Made by a program: the position numbers and the translations under genes
NCBI RefSeq assembly: GCF_017854565.1
Contig: NZ_JAFMHJ010000002.1
Span: 1-64,000, forward strand
DNA from: Yoonia sp.
Lineage (GTDB): Bacteria; Pseudomonadota; Alphaproteobacteria; Rhodobacterales; Rhodobacteraceae
Reading direction: 5' to 3'
Length of the DNA stretch: 64,000 nucleotides
In this document: positions 42,912 to 52,622 of the stretch, one piece after another
Layout: every line of letters starts with the position of its first letter
Position numbering within the stretch: position 1 is the first letter of the stretch
Notes under the pieces: model-generated
What the model saw: only the letters and a program-made list of their open reading frames with translations
The model's database searches: none
Told to the model about the DNA's origin: nothing

Positions 42912-43865
42912 ATGACAGCATCCTCTGACAGCCATTCCCCGGCGCAGCGCGGCTGGTACAAGCGCAACGAGATCGCCATCACCCCCTGGCTGTTTCTGGC
43001 CCCCGGCGTCATCTTCTTTTTCATCTATGTCGTTGCCCCGATCTGGCAAAGTTTCGGTCTGTCGCTTTATGATTGGAATGGTCTGGGCGATGTTCAAACC
43101 AACGGCGAATATGTCGGGCTTGAGAACTATAACAAGCTGTTTGGTCTGAACGGCGAACGCGCCGACCGGAATTTCGGGATCTCGCTGAGCAATAACTTCA
43201 AATGGTTGGCGCTGTATCTGCTGGCCATCCCCGGCGGGCTGTTCATCGCGCTGTTTCTCAACCAGACGGTGCCCGGTATTCGGCTGTACAAGTCGCTGTT
43301 CTTTTTTCCGTTCGTCATCAGTCAGGTGGTCGTGGGGCTGGTGTTTTCGTGGTTCTACCTGCCCAACGTCGGTCTGCTGAATGTGATCATCGGCTGGTTC
43401 GGCATGGAATCAACCAATATTCTGGGCGACAGGACATGGGCAACCTATGGGATCATCGCGGCGGGTCTTTGGCCGCAGACGGCCTATTGCATGATCTTGT
43501 ATCTGACCGGTCTGAACGCGGTTGACCCCGAACAGGTGGAGGCCGCGCGGCTGGACGGGGCGAAGGGCTGGAAGATGCTGTGGTATGTGATCATTCCCCA
43601 ACTGAAACCTGCGACATTCATCGCCTTTGTGGTGACTGTGATCGGTGCACTGCGCAGCTTTGATCTGGTGTCGATCATGACGGGGGGCGGGCCGTTCGGT
43701 TCGACCCGCGTGCTGTCCTATTACGTCTTTGAAAAATCGCTGAGCGAGCGCGGCCTGCAGTACGGCTATGCGGCGGCCATCGCGGTGGTCCTGTTCCTGA
43801 TCATGCTGGTCTTCATCTCGTATTTCCTGTGGGCGATGTACCAAGACGAAAAAGGGGCACGCTGA
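42912..43865 (+). CDS. Sugar ABC transporter permease (MalF type)
   Basis: A 317-residue membrane protein with six main helices. The first is WLFLAPGVIFFFIYVVAPIW. The EAA loop is EAARLDGAKGWKMLWYVIIP, where the ATPase docks. It is a CUT1 permease. The gene has no close ribosome-binding site of high quality; the start at 42912 is supported by the usual N-terminus length. A palindromic repeat element separates it from the partner permease. Confidence 0.9.
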   Translation: MTASSDSHSPAQRGWYKRNEIAITPWLFLAPGVIFFFIYVVAPIWQSFGLSLYDWNGLGDVQTNGEYVGLENYNKLFGLNGERADRNFGISLSNNFKWLALYLLAIPGGLFIALFLNQTVPGIRLYKSLFFFPFVISQVVVGLVFSWFYLPNVGLLNVIIGWFGMESTNILGDRTWATYGIIAAGLWPQTAYCMILYLTGLNAVDPEQVEAARLDGAKGWKMLWYVIIPQLKPATFIAFVVTVIGALRSFDLVSIMTGGGPFGSTRVLSYYVFEKSLSERGLQYGYAAAIAVVLFLIMLVFISYFLWAMYQDEKGAR

Positions 43866-43882
43866 TGACATCCTTGCGCCTG

Positions 43883-43953
43883 CCCGTCCCGGGCCTGACC
43901 CGGGACCTCCACGTCACCTTTTACAAGAGGTCCCGGGTCAAGCCCGGGACGGG
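43883..43953. repeat. Palindromic intergenic repeat element between the two permease genes
   Basis: Two 26-nt arms (43883-43908 and 43928-43953) are inverted copies with 25/26 matches, separated by 19 nt. Each arm is itself nearly palindromic, with the core CCCGGGTCAAGCCCGGG. Such units are common dispersed repeats in alphaproteobacteria. The right end runs into the GGGAGGG that serves as ribosome-binding site of the next gene. Confidence 0.8.
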
Positions 43954-43961
43954 AGGGCAAC

Positions 43962-44810
43962 ATGTTCCCGACACCGATTGAGAAATCATCCCGCGCCGTG
44001 CAAATCAGCTATCAGGCGTTCCTGCCGTTCGCGCTGATCGTTTGGCTGCTGCCGCTGATCGCCGTCATGATCTTTTCGATCCGCCCTGCCGTGGATTTCA
44101 CCAATGGCAACTATTGGGGCTGGCCGTCGTCGTTTGAGGGGTTCACGAACTACGGCAAAGTGTTCTTTGAAAGCGCGATGCCGCGCTATTTGATGAACTC
44201 GGTCCTGATCACCGTGCCCACCGTGATCGGCACCGTGGCGCTGGCGTGCATGACCGGGTTTGCGCTGGGGGTCTATAAATTCAAAGGCAACCTGCTGATC
44301 TTTTTCATGTTCATTGCGGGCAATTTTGTGCCCTTCCAAATTCTGATGGTGCCCGTGCGCGACCTGACTGTCGAAATGGGCCTGTATAACACCAAAACCG
44401 GCCTCGTGCTGTTTCACATCGCGTTTCAGACCGGGTTTGCGACGCTGTTCATGCGTAACTTCATCCGCGCCCTGCCGTTTCCATTGATCGAGGCCGCCCG
44501 TGTCGAAGGTGTCGCGGAATGGCGCATTTTCTGGTACGTCGTCTTGCCGTTGATGAAGCCCGCGATTGCCGCCATGGCGGTGCTGATCTTTACCTTTATC
44601 TGGAACGATTATTTCTGGGCGGTCGTGCTGACCCAAGGCCCCGAAAGCCAACCTGTCACCGCTGGCATCACCAGCTTTAACGCCCAGTACCGCGCGGCGT
44701 ATCATCTGATGAGCGCGGGATCAATTGTCGCAGCCCTGCCCCCTGTCGCAATGTTCTTTTTGATGCAAAAGCATTTCATCGCGGGTTTGACCCTTGGCGC
44801 CGTAAAGTAA
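43962..44810 (+). CDS. Sugar ABC transporter permease (MalG type)
   Basis: A 282-residue CUT1 permease with six helices. It has a hydrophobic start (LPFALIVWLLPLIAVMIFSI) and the EAA loop EAARVEGVAEWRIFWYVVLP. Its ribosome-binding site GGGAGGG lies at the edge of the palindromic repeat. It pairs with the permease at 42912 and the ATPase at 39513. Confidence 0.92.
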   Translation: MFPTPIEKSSRAVQISYQAFLPFALIVWLLPLIAVMIFSIRPAVDFTNGNYWGWPSSFEGFTNYGKVFFESAMPRYLMNSVLITVPTVIGTVALACMTGFALGVYKFKGNLLIFFMFIAGNFVPFQILMVPVRDLTVEMGLYNTKTGLVLFHIAFQTGFATLFMRNFIRALPFPLIEAARVEGVAEWRIFWYVVLPLMKPAIAAMAVLIFTFIWNDYFWAVVLTQGPESQPVTAGITSFNAQYRAAYHLMSAGSIVAALPPVAMFFLMQKHFIAGLTLGAVK

Positions 44811-44816
44811 GAAATC

Positions 44817-46898
44817 ATGAACCGAACCTACCGTATCGACGACGGCCGTCAGACACTTGTTCTGGCGGCCCGCAACGACCGCCTGCCGCAGGTTGTCTAT
44901 TGGGGCGGCGTGCTGCCTGCCGCCGAAAACCTTGAGACATTGCACGCCGCGCATGTGATTGATGTGACCGGCGGGATGCTGGATGAAAATCCCGACCTGT
45001 CTATCTGCCCGGAGGCGACGCGCAGCTTTCCCGGCCAGCCCGGCCTGATCGTGCGTGATACGGATGGCACGCCGCTGTTGCCGAAATTCTGCTTTGAGGG
45101 GGTCACGCAAGACGGCGCGCTGGTGCTGACCTATGCCGATAAGGCCAACGGGCTGACCCTGACGATCAGCTTTGCCAGCGACCCCGAAACGCATGTCATC
45201 ACCTGCGACACGACGCTGGACGCGACCCGCCGCGTGCATCTGCACTGGCTGGCCGCACCTGTGCTGCCCGGCCCGCAACACAGCGACGAGATGATTGACG
45301 TTTCAGGCCGTTGGTGTGGTGAATTCCAGCTGTCGCGCACGCCATGGTCGCCCGGAATGCGCTACCGCGAAAACCGGACGGGCCGCACCGGGCACGAACA
45401 TTTTCCCGGTCTTTATGTGCCCTGTCGTGGCGCGACCAATACCGCTGGCGAAGCCTACGCATTCCACTATGGCTGGTCCGGCGGTCACAAGATGATCGCC
45501 GAGGAACTGCCCGACGGTCGCCGCCAAATCCAATGGGGCCATGCGGCAAGGATGGAGACGGAACCGGCAACCCGGTTCCGGACAGCGCCCCTTTATATCG
45601 CCTATTCCGACACTGGCCTGAATGGCTGTGCCGTCGCGTTTCAGCGCCACCTGCGCGACCACATCGTCACCTGGCCCAAGCCAGATGCCCCACGCCCGGT
45701 GCATTATAACTGCTGGGAGGCCGTATATTTCGATCATCGGCTGCCCGTCCTGCAAGACATCGCCACCCGCGCCGCCGATCTGGGCGCGGAGCGCTTTGTG
45801 CTCGACGACGGATGGTTCGGCCAACGCGATGATGACACCCGCAGCCTGTCGGACTGGACGGTGGACGCGCGCAAATATCCCGATGGGCTGACCCCGCTGA
45901 TCCAACATGTTCACGGGCTGGGCATGACCTTTGGCATCTGGTTCGAGCCTGAGATGATCAACGAAGACAGCGACATCCACCGCGCCCATCCGCATTGGGC
46001 GCTGGGCAGCGCCGATCAGACGTTGGGCCGCCAGCAAAAGGCGCTGAACATGGCGCTGCCAGAGGTGCGTGATTTTCTGTATGGCCGGATGTCCGCGATC
46101 CTGCACGACAATGCCATCGACTATATCAAATGGGACCACAACCGCGTGTTGCCGATGCCCGATGCGGCGCAAACCCGTGGATCATATGCGTTAATCGACC
46201 AGCTGCGCGCGACGTTCCCCCATATCGAGATTGAAACCTGCGCATCGGGTGGCGGGCGCATCGACTTTGGCATTTTGCAGCGCACCCAGCGGGTTTGGTT
46301 ATCCGACAGTAACGACGCGCTGGAACGGCTGCGCATCCAGCATGACGCGGCGCTGTTTCTGCCGCTGTCGGTCACCGGCAGCCACGTCGGCCCGCGCCAT
46401 TGCCATACATCCGGCCGCACGCTGGATATCAGTTTTCGCGCTTGGGTCGCGGCCCAGCGCCACATGGGCTTTGAGATGGACCCCCGCGAACTGAGCGCCC
46501 ATGAGGCCGCCGTCCTGACCGAGGTCACAAGTTGGTGGAAGCACAACCGCGCATGGATGCAGACCGCCGATATTCTGCGGCTGGACAGTGCCGATCCGGC
46601 GGTGCTGGCCGAGCTGCAACTGGCGCGCGATACATCCCGGTTCGTGGTGTTCGCCGGCAAGGCCGCAACCAGCGCGCAGATCGCGCCACGCCCGCTGCGC
46701 CTGACGGGATTGCAGGCGGACGCGATGTACCGGATCAACCTGACCAACCGCAACACGCTGCATCACCTGTCACGCGGAACACCGGCATTGAAAACCGACG
46801 CGCTGACGCTTTCGGGGGCCTATCTGATGCGCTATGGCGTCACCTTGCCGTGGTCATTCCCGGAACGCATGTGGGTGGTCGAGGGCCGGAAGCTATGA
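44817..46898 (+). CDS. Alpha-galactosidase, GH36 family
   Basis: A 693-residue retaining alpha-galactosidase. The barrel has FVLDDGWFGQRDDD, FGIWFEPEMIN, the nucleophile motif KWDHN (Asp440), CASGGGRIDFG and the acid/base motif LSDSNDALERL (Asp497 by family comparison). Length and motifs fit the bacterial GH36 (AgaA/Rafa) type. No signal peptide is seen, so galactosides are cut after import. It starts 7 bp after the permease gene and overlaps dgoK by 4 bp. Confidence 0.94.
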   Translation: MNRTYRIDDGRQTLVLAARNDRLPQVVYWGGVLPAAENLETLHAAHVIDVTGGMLDENPDLSICPEATRSFPGQPGLIVRDTDGTPLLPKFCFEGVTQDGALVLTYADKANGLTLTISFASDPETHVITCDTTLDATRRVHLHWLAAPVLPGPQHSDEMIDVSGRWCGEFQLSRTPWSPGMRYRENRTGRTGHEHFPGLYVPCRGATNTAGEAYAFHYGWSGGHKMIAEELPDGRRQIQWGHAARMETEPATRFRTAPLYIAYSDTGLNGCAVAFQRHLRDHIVTWPKPDAPRPVHYNCWEAVYFDHRLPVLQDIATRAADLGAERFVLDDGWFGQRDDDTRSLSDWTVDARKYPDGLTPLIQHVHGLGMTFGIWFEPEMINEDSDIHRAHPHWALGSADQTLGRQQKALNMALPEVRDFLYGRMSAILHDNAIDYIKWDHNRVLPMPDAAQTRGSYALIDQLRATFPHIEIETCASGGGRIDFGILQRTQRVWLSDSNDALERLRIQHDAALFLPLSVTGSHVGPRHCHTSGRTLDISFRAWVAAQRHMGFEMDPRELSAHEAAVLTEVTSWWKHNRAWMQTADILRLDSADPAVLAELQLARDTSRFVVFAGKAATSAQIAPRPLRLTGLQADAMYRINLTNRNTLHHLSRGTPALKTDALTLSGAYLMRYGVTLPWSFPERMWVVEGRKL

Positions 46899-47800
46899 CA
46901 GATCAAACCATCAAGGCCGATTGGATCGCCGTCGACTGGGGCACGACGCATATGCGGGCCTGGGCGATGTCGGCATCCGGGTCCGTACTGGCCGAGGCGG
47001 TATCGGATCAGGGCATGGGTAAGCTGACACGCGACGGGTTCGAACCCGCCTTGCTGGACGCTGTGGCGCCGTGGCTGGATGGCCCCACGCCCATCATCGC
47101 CTGCGGCATGGTCGGATCACGCCAGGGCTGGGTCGAGGCGCCATATGCGGCGGTGCCCTGCCCCGCGCTGCCCGGCGGATTTGTGCGCGCACCCACACAG
47201 AATCCCGATTTGCAGGTTCACGTCATTGGCGGCATCAAACAGACCGATCCGGCGGATGTGATGCGGGGCGAAGAAACCCAAATCGCGGGCTTTCTTGCGC
47301 GCAACAAAAACTGGGACGGCGTCATTTGCCTGCCCGGCACCCACACCAAATGGGTCCACGTCAGCGCCGATGAGGTCGTCAGCTTTCAGACATTCATGAC
47401 CGGAGAGTTGTTCGATACGATCGCGACCCACACCGTCTTGCGGCATTCGATCCCCGCAGAGGGCTGGGACAGTGCCGCCTTTGCGACCGGCCTGTCGGAT
47501 GCGATGGCACGGCCCGAGCGGATTGCCGCGCGGCTGTTTTCGCTGCGCGCGGAGGCGCTGTTGCAGGACCTGTCGGGGCCTGCGGCGCGCGCGCGGCTGT
47601 CGGGGCTGTTGATCGGTGCCGAACTTGCCGCGGCCAAACCGTATTGGCTGGGTCAGCAAATCGCCGTCATTGGCGCGGGCGCGCTGTCGCGGCTGTATGT
47701 TGATGCGCTGGCCACGCAGGCCGCCCCCGCCACACAAGTAAAGGGCGACGCCATCACGCTGGCCGGTCTGACCGCCGCGTTTCGCCTGTTGAAAGGATAA
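46895..47800 (+). CDS. dgoK: 2-dehydro-3-deoxygalactonokinase
   Basis: A 301-residue kinase of the DgoK family. Its ATPase phosphate-binding start is WIAVDWGTTHMRAWAM, followed by ACGMVGSRQGWVEAPY and CLPGTHTKWVHV. It phosphorylates 2-keto-3-deoxygalactonate at C6. ATG at 46895 overlaps the galactosidase stop; longer frames are shadows. It is followed by the matching aldolase 3 bp downstream. Confidence 0.93.
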   Translation: MTDQTIKADWIAVDWGTTHMRAWAMSASGSVLAEAVSDQGMGKLTRDGFEPALLDAVAPWLDGPTPIIACGMVGSRQGWVEAPYAAVPCPALPGGFVRAPTQNPDLQVHVIGGIKQTDPADVMRGEETQIAGFLARNKNWDGVICLPGTHTKWVHVSADEVVSFQTFMTGELFDTIATHTVLRHSIPAEGWDSAAFATGLSDAMARPERIAARLFSLRAEALLQDLSGPAARARLSGLLIGAELAAAKPYWLGQQIAVIGAGALSRLYVDALATQAAPATQVKGDAITLAGLTAAFRLLKG

Positions 47801-47803
47801 CCC

Positions 47804-48409
47804 ATGCACCGTCCCCTGATCGCCATCCTGCGCGGAATCACCCCGACCGAGGCCGCGCCGGTTGCGGCGGCCCTGATTGACGCAGGGATCACCCGGATCG
47901 AGGTGCCGCTGAATTCACCGGACCCGTTTGACAGCATCAAGGCGATGGTCGCGGCGCACGGCCATGAAGCCTTGATCGGCGCGGGCACGGTGCTGTCCAC
48001 CGGCGATGTGGGCCGGGTGGCGCAGGCAGGTGGCAAACTGATCGTGTCGCCCAATTGCGACCAGCGGGTGATTGTCGCGACCAAGGCTGCGGGCATGGCA
48101 AGCTGGCCCGGCGTGATGACCCCGACCGAATGTTTCCTCGCGCTCAAATCCGGTGCGGATGGTCTGAAAATCTTTCCGGCCAGCCTGATCGGCCCCGATG
48201 GGATCAAGGCGATCCGCGCGGTCCTGCCCATCGGCACATTGGTCTATGCGGTGGGCGGCGCAGGGGCCGATAACTTTGCCATGTGGATGGCGGCCAGCGC
48301 GGATGGTTTCGGCATCGGTTCCGCGCTTTACAAACCCGGCCTGTCGGTTGCCGATGTGGCCGCGCGCGCCCGCGACATGGTCGCCGCCTATGATCAGGCG
48401 GCGCGATGA
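47804..48409 (+). CDS. dgoA: 2-dehydro-3-deoxy-6-phosphogalactonate aldolase
   Basis: A 201-residue class I aldolase of the KDPG/KDPGal family. It has [13 protein letters not shown], the Glu of the active site in [15 protein letters not shown], and the Schiff-base lysine in GLKIFPAS. It splits KDPGal into pyruvate and glyceraldehyde 3-phosphate, the last step of the De Ley-Doudoroff route. It overlaps the next gene by 4 bp (ATGA). Confidence 0.94.
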   Translation: MHRPLIAILRGITPTEAAPVAAALIDAGITRIEVPLNSPDPFDSIKAMVAAHGHEALIGAGTVLSTGDVGRVAQAGGKLIVSPNCDQRVIVATKAAGMASWPGVMTPTECFLALKSGADGLKIFPASLIGPDGIKAIRAVLPIGTLVYAVGGAGADNFAMWMAASADGFGIGSALYKPGLSVADVAARARDMVAAYDQAAR

Positions 48410-49230
48410 TTTATGATGATACCCAGTGCCAATTGGGCGAAGGCCCGTTGTGGCATCCGACACGGGGGCAACTGTTCTGGTTCGATATTCTGGGGCAACG
48501 GCTGCACACGCGGACGCAGCACTGGCAATTTGACACCTACGTCAGCGCGGCGGGTTGGGTCGATGATACCACACTGATCGTGGCCTCGGCCCGGGCGCTG
48601 CACCGGTTTGACATCACGACCGGCGACCACCGGGAAATCTGCGCGCTTGACGCAGACAATGCCGCCACGCGGTCAAACGACGGGCGTGCCGACCCGCAGG
48701 GCGGGTTCTGGATCGGGACCATGGGGATCAATGCAGAAGACGGCGCGGGGGCGATCTATCGTTACTACAAAGGTGCGCTGCGGCGGCTTTTTGCACCGAT
48801 CACCATTTCCAACGCGATCTGCTTTGCACCGGATGGCAAGACGGCGTATTTCACCGATACCCCGACCCAAAAGATCATGCGCGTCGGGCTGGATGCGGAT
48901 GGCTGGCCCTTGGGTGATCCGGTATTGCATATCGACCTGCGCGGCACCGATCTGCGCCCCGACGGCGCGGTCGTGGATGCCGCAGGCAATCTGTGGAATG
49001 CGCAATGGGGGGCTGGGCGCGTTGCGGGCTACGGCCCTGATGGCCGCTTTATCGCAGCGTATCACTTCGCGGCCAGACAAACCTCTTGCCCGGCCTTTGG
49101 TGGCCCGGATTTCCAGAGCCTGTTTTGCACATCTGCCGCCGTGGGCTTGCCCCGCGACGACACACAGGGCAAGACGTTCCAGACCCAAACCAACATCACC
49201 GGCCAACCAGAGCACCGCGTCACCCTCTGA
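48406..49230 (+). CDS. SMP-30/gluconolactonase family sugar lactonase (galactonolactonase candidate)
   Basis: A 274-residue six-bladed beta-propeller. It has the metal ligand Glu in [29 protein letters not shown], and [19 protein letters not shown] with the catalytic Asp/Asn region. Family members hydrolyse aldonolactones. Between dgoA and beta-galactosidase, galactono-1,4-lactone is the likely substrate (inference). A classical lactonase ending without signal peptide indicates a cytoplasmic place. Confidence 0.88.
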   Translation: MIYDDTQCQLGEGPLWHPTRGQLFWFDILGQRLHTRTQHWQFDTYVSAAGWVDDTTLIVASARALHRFDITTGDHREICALDADNAATRSNDGRADPQGGFWIGTMGINAEDGAGAIYRYYKGALRRLFAPITISNAICFAPDGKTAYFTDTPTQKIMRVGLDADGWPLGDPVLHIDLRGTDLRPDGAVVDAAGNLWNAQWGAGRVAGYGPDGRFIAAYHFAARQTSCPAFGGPDFQSLFCTSAAVGLPRDDTQGKTFQTQTNITGQPEHRVTL

Positions 49231-49255
49231 GCCGCCTTTCGCAAAGAAGCCTGTC

Positions 49256-51157
49256 ATGAAACGCACACTCGGCGTCTGCTACTACCCCGAACACTGGCCT
49301 CAGGATCAATGGGCCGATGACGCCGCCCGCATGGCCACAACCGGCCTGACGTGGGTGCGCATCGGTGAATTTGCATGGACCCGGATGGAGGCCGTGCCGG
49401 GCACCCTGACATGGGATTGGTTGGACCGGGCGATTGATGTCTTGGGCAACGCGGGCCTCAGGGTCGTGCTGGGCACGCCGACCGCGACGCCGCCGCGCTG
49501 GATGCTGGACAAATATCCCGACATGCTGCCGGTAGACGCGCAGGGGCGCCCGCGCAAATTCGGGTCACGGCGGCATTATGATTTCAGCCATCCGGGCTAC
49601 CGCGATGAATGTCGGCGGATCGCAGGGTTGATGGGCGAACGCTATGGCACGAACCCCCATGTCGCGGCGTGGCAGATCGACAATGAATACGATTGCCACG
49701 ATACCACGCTGAGTTATTCAGCGGCAGCCCGGCGCGGGTTTCAAGATTGGCTGGCGCAGAAATATCAATCACCCTATGCCCTGAACCGGGCATGGGGCAA
49801 TGTGTTCTGGTCAATGGACTATGACTCATTCGACCAGATCGACCTGCCCAACCTGACCGTGACAGAACCCAACCATCCCCACCAGCTCGCGTTCCGGCGC
49901 TATAGCTCTGATCAAGTCGTCGCCTTCAACAAGGTGCAGGCGGACGAGCTGCGCCGCCACACGCAGGCACCTTTGATCCACAATTATATGGGCCGGATCA
50001 CAACCTTCGATCATTGGAAGGTCGGCGCGGACCTTGATATTGCCTCCTGGGACAGTTACCCCATCGGCTTTCTATCGGACCGGATCGAAGGCACGCCCAA
50101 GGAAAAACTGAAATTCCTGCGTCAGGGCCATGCCGACAACCAAGCGTTTCACCACGATCTTTACCGCGCCGTAGGCCGTGGCCGGATGTGGGTGATGGAA
50201 CAGCAACCCGGCCCGGTCAATTGGGCACCCTACAACCCCGCCCCGCTGCCCGGCATGGCCCGCCTTTGGGCTTGGGAGGCGTTTGCCCATGGTGCCGAAA
50301 CCGTGTGCTATTTCCGCTGGCGGCAGACGCCGTTTGCGCAAGAACAGATGCACGCGGGGCTTTTGCGGCCTGATAGCGCAGCGGCACCTGCATTGGCAGA
50401 AGCCGCGCAAGTGGCCGCCGAGATTGACCAGATGCCCGATGTCGGCACCGCACCCGCGCAGGCCGCGCTGATCTTTGATTACGAAAGCGCCTGGGCGTGG
50501 GATGTGCAGCCGCAGGGCGCCGATTTCGACATGTTCCGCCTTGCCTTTGCTGCGTATCGCGCATTGCGGCGGGCGGGGCTGAACATTGATATTCTGCCAC
50601 CGGATACGGCGGATCTTGCGGGCTATAAACTGGTTCTTGCACCGGGGATCATGGCGCTGTCTGACCCGCTGCGCGCCGCACTGGCCCGGTTCGACGGTAT
50701 CGCATTGATCGGCCCCCGGACAGACACCAAGACGATCGAGCTGGCCATTCCCGTACCGCTTGGCCCCGACTTGCCCGACACCGACATCACCGTCGCACTG
50801 ACCGAAAGCATGCCACCGGATGCCAAGATCAAACTGCAAGGCGGCGGCGCGTTCCGGCATTGGTTTGAACACCTTGAGGGCACGGCGCCGGTGCATATGA
50901 CCACCACGTCGGGCCAGCCCGCGATCATGGGCGGCGACAGTTTGCGGTATCTGGCCGGTTGGCCCGACGATGCGACGTTTGACATGATCATCGGGGGGCT
51001 GTGTGACAGTCTTGATGTGCCGACGTACCGTCTGCCGGACGGGCTGCGCATACGCGAAACGCCAACGCATCGGTTCGTGTTCAACTACGCCCCCAAGGCG
51101 CAGAAATGGAATGGCACCAAGATCCCCGCCGCCGGTGTCCATTGGGAGCCGCTGTGA
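49256..51157 (+). CDS. Beta-galactosidase, GH42 family
   Basis: A 633-residue retaining beta-galactosidase. The TIM barrel begins GVCYYPEHWPQDQWADDAAR, with acid/base Glu144 (QIDNEYDCH) and nucleophile Glu315 (VMEQQPGPVNW). A trimerisation domain (AALIFDYESAWAWD) and a small C-terminal domain follow. No signal peptide is present, so it acts in the cytoplasm on lactose-like or galacto-oligosaccharide fragments. ATG at 49256; the frame is open to 48608 but overlaps the lactonase. One base overlaps galM (TGATG). Confidence 0.93.
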   Translation: MKRTLGVCYYPEHWPQDQWADDAARMATTGLTWVRIGEFAWTRMEAVPGTLTWDWLDRAIDVLGNAGLRVVLGTPTATPPRWMLDKYPDMLPVDAQGRPRKFGSRRHYDFSHPGYRDECRRIAGLMGERYGTNPHVAAWQIDNEYDCHDTTLSYSAAARRGFQDWLAQKYQSPYALNRAWGNVFWSMDYDSFDQIDLPNLTVTEPNHPHQLAFRRYSSDQVVAFNKVQADELRRHTQAPLIHNYMGRITTFDHWKVGADLDIASWDSYPIGFLSDRIEGTPKEKLKFLRQGHADNQAFHHDLYRAVGRGRMWVMEQQPGPVNWAPYNPAPLPGMARLWAWEAFAHGAETVCYFRWRQTPFAQEQMHAGLLRPDSAAAPALAEAAQVAAEIDQMPDVGTAPAQAALIFDYESAWAWDVQPQGADFDMFRLAFAAYRALRRAGLNIDILPPDTADLAGYKLVLAPGIMALSDPLRAALARFDGIALIGPRTDTKTIELAIPVPLGPDLPDTDITVALTESMPPDAKIKLQGGGAFRHWFEHLEGTAPVHMTTTSGQPAIMGGDSLRYLAGWPDDATFDMIIGGLCDSLDVPTYRLPDGLRIRETPTHRFVFNYAPKAQKWNGTKIPAAGVHWEPL

Positions 51158-52101
51158 TGGTATTGTTCGGCACCACGAAAACCGGCCGGGATGTTCACAA
51201 AATCACGCTGCGCGCGGGCGATCTAACGGTGCAGCTGCTGACGTGGGGTGCTGTTATTCAGGACATTCGATTGGACGGGATTGACCGGTCGCTGACGCTT
51301 GGCTCGGACAATCTGGCCGATTACGAAGGCGCGATGCGTCATCACGGCGCACTGATCGGGCCGGTCGCCAACCGGATCAGCAACGCGCGCGTCCGGCTGG
51401 ACGGGATGATGTACGAACTGGAGCGGAATGAAAAAGGCCATATCCACCTGCATTCGGGCGCACAGGCGACACATTTGCAGGTTTGGGACGTGGCAGAGGT
51501 GACCCAAGACAGCGCGACCCTGACGCTGCGGCTGCCTGACGGGATGTGCGGGCTGCCCGGCAACCGGCAGATCAGCGCGACATTCACCGTCACGGCACCT
51601 GCGACGCTGACGATGACCGTGACCGGCAGGACCGACACCAAGACCCTGATGAATTTGGCCAACCACAGTTATTGGAACCTTGACGGCGCACCGACATGGG
51701 CGGGCCACCGCCTGCGCATGGCTGCGGATCACTTTCTGCCCTGCACCCCGGACAATTACCCGACCGGCGATGTCGCAGAGGTGGCCGGCACCGCGATGGA
51801 TTTCACGACAGAGCGGGAAATGATCGCAGGCGCGCCAGCGCTTGACCACAACTTTTGCCTTTCCTACACGCGGCAGCCGCTGCGCGACGTCTTGTGGTTG
51901 ACCGGGCAGAGCGGCGTGCAGATGACACTGGCCACGACGGAACCCGGCCTTCAAATCTATGACGGGCGCACGACCTATGCGGGCGTGGCGATCGAGGCAC
52001 AATGCTGGCCCGATGCGCCCAACAACCGGGACTTTCCGTCGATCATTCTGGCACCCGACGACACATACCGCCAAACGACCAGCTGGTCATTTCCACGCTA
52101 A
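51157..52101 (+). CDS. galM: Aldose 1-epimerase (galactose mutarotase)
   Basis: A 314-residue mutarotase. It has LTWGAVIQDIRLDG, ANRISNARV, HLHSG (catalytic His), NLANHSYWNLDG (second His) and LDHNFCL, ending with the Glu region GVAIEAQCWPDAPN. It interconverts alpha- and beta-galactose, so products of both galactosidases can enter oxidation. ATG at 51157 overlaps the beta-galactosidase stop. The gene ends in a 4-bp convergent overlap with uraH. Confidence 0.92.
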   Translation: MVLFGTTKTGRDVHKITLRAGDLTVQLLTWGAVIQDIRLDGIDRSLTLGSDNLADYEGAMRHHGALIGPVANRISNARVRLDGMMYELERNEKGHIHLHSGAQATHLQVWDVAEVTQDSATLTLRLPDGMCGLPGNRQISATFTVTAPATLTMTVTGRTDTKTLMNLANHSYWNLDGAPTWAGHRLRMAADHFLPCTPDNYPTGDVAEVAGTAMDFTTEREMIAGAPALDHNFCLSYTRQPLRDVLWLTGQSGVQMTLATTEPGLQIYDGRTTYAGVAIEAQCWPDAPNNRDFPSIILAPDDTYRQTTSWSFPR

Positions 52102-52442
52102 CTGCCGCGATAGGTTGAAAAGCTGAATGGCGAAACCAGCAGCGGCACATGATAATGCGACGCAGGGTCATTGATGCCAAAGCGGATCGGGATATCGTCC
52201 AGAAAACAAGGTGTATCGTCGCGGCCGAAATACGCGCCCGCCTGAAACAGCAATTCGTAACGCCCGATCGCAAAGTCGGCGGCTGGCAGGATCGGGCTGT
52301 CGGTGCGACCATCGTCATTGGTGACCATCGTGACCACATGGACCCGCGCCGCCCCATCCAACCGAAACAGGTCAACGGTCATACCCGCTGCGGGCAGACC
52401 GCTGGCCGTATCCAACACATGCGTCGTTAAATATCCACTCAT
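52098..52442 (-). CDS. uraH: 5-hydroxyisourate hydrolase (transthyretin-like)
   Basis: A 114-residue transthyretin-like protein. It starts LTTHVLDTASGLPAAG (catalytic His8), has HYHVPLLVSPFSFSTYRGS at the end (His and the C-terminal YRGS that closes the active site), and a conserved Arg in between. It hydrolyses 5-hydroxyisourate in urate breakdown. No other purine genes are near, so it stands alone here. ATG at 52442 has GGAAG close upstream. Confidence 0.93.
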   Translation of the reverse strand: MSGYLTTHVLDTASGLPAAGMTVDLFRLDGAARVHVVTMVTNDDGRTDSPILPAADFAIGRYELLFQAGAYFGRDDTPCFLDDIPIRFGINDPASHYHVPLLVSPFSFSTYRGS

Positions 52443-52521
52443 CTTCCATCCTTTTTGTTTGCGCTGAATCATCTGGAAATTACGTCGGAATGTCACGGGG
52501 TTTTCAAATATTTCGCCCAGT

Positions 52522-52549
52522 GTGCGACAGCCGCGATGTGCTGTCGCAC
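52522..52549. promoter_or_regulatory. Palindrome in the uraH/cioA divergent promoter
   Basis: GTGCGACAG (52522-52530) and CTGTCGCAC (52541-52549) form perfect 9-bp arms around 10 bp. The half-site GCGACA is reminiscent of redox-regulator (RegA-type) sites in Rhodobacter, but the match is loose. It is a candidate operator for cioAB or uraH. Confidence 0.4.
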
Positions 52550-52622
52550 CCCCCCTGTTCACCGTGTATTTACGGCTATATGACAACGCGACGGCACCAT
52601 TCGTCAGAAAAACCGAGGCCAC

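Noticed and set aside
48608-49255. Frame joined to the beta-galactosidase start
   Set aside because: It overlaps the SMP-30 lactonase in another frame; GH42 homology starts at 49256.
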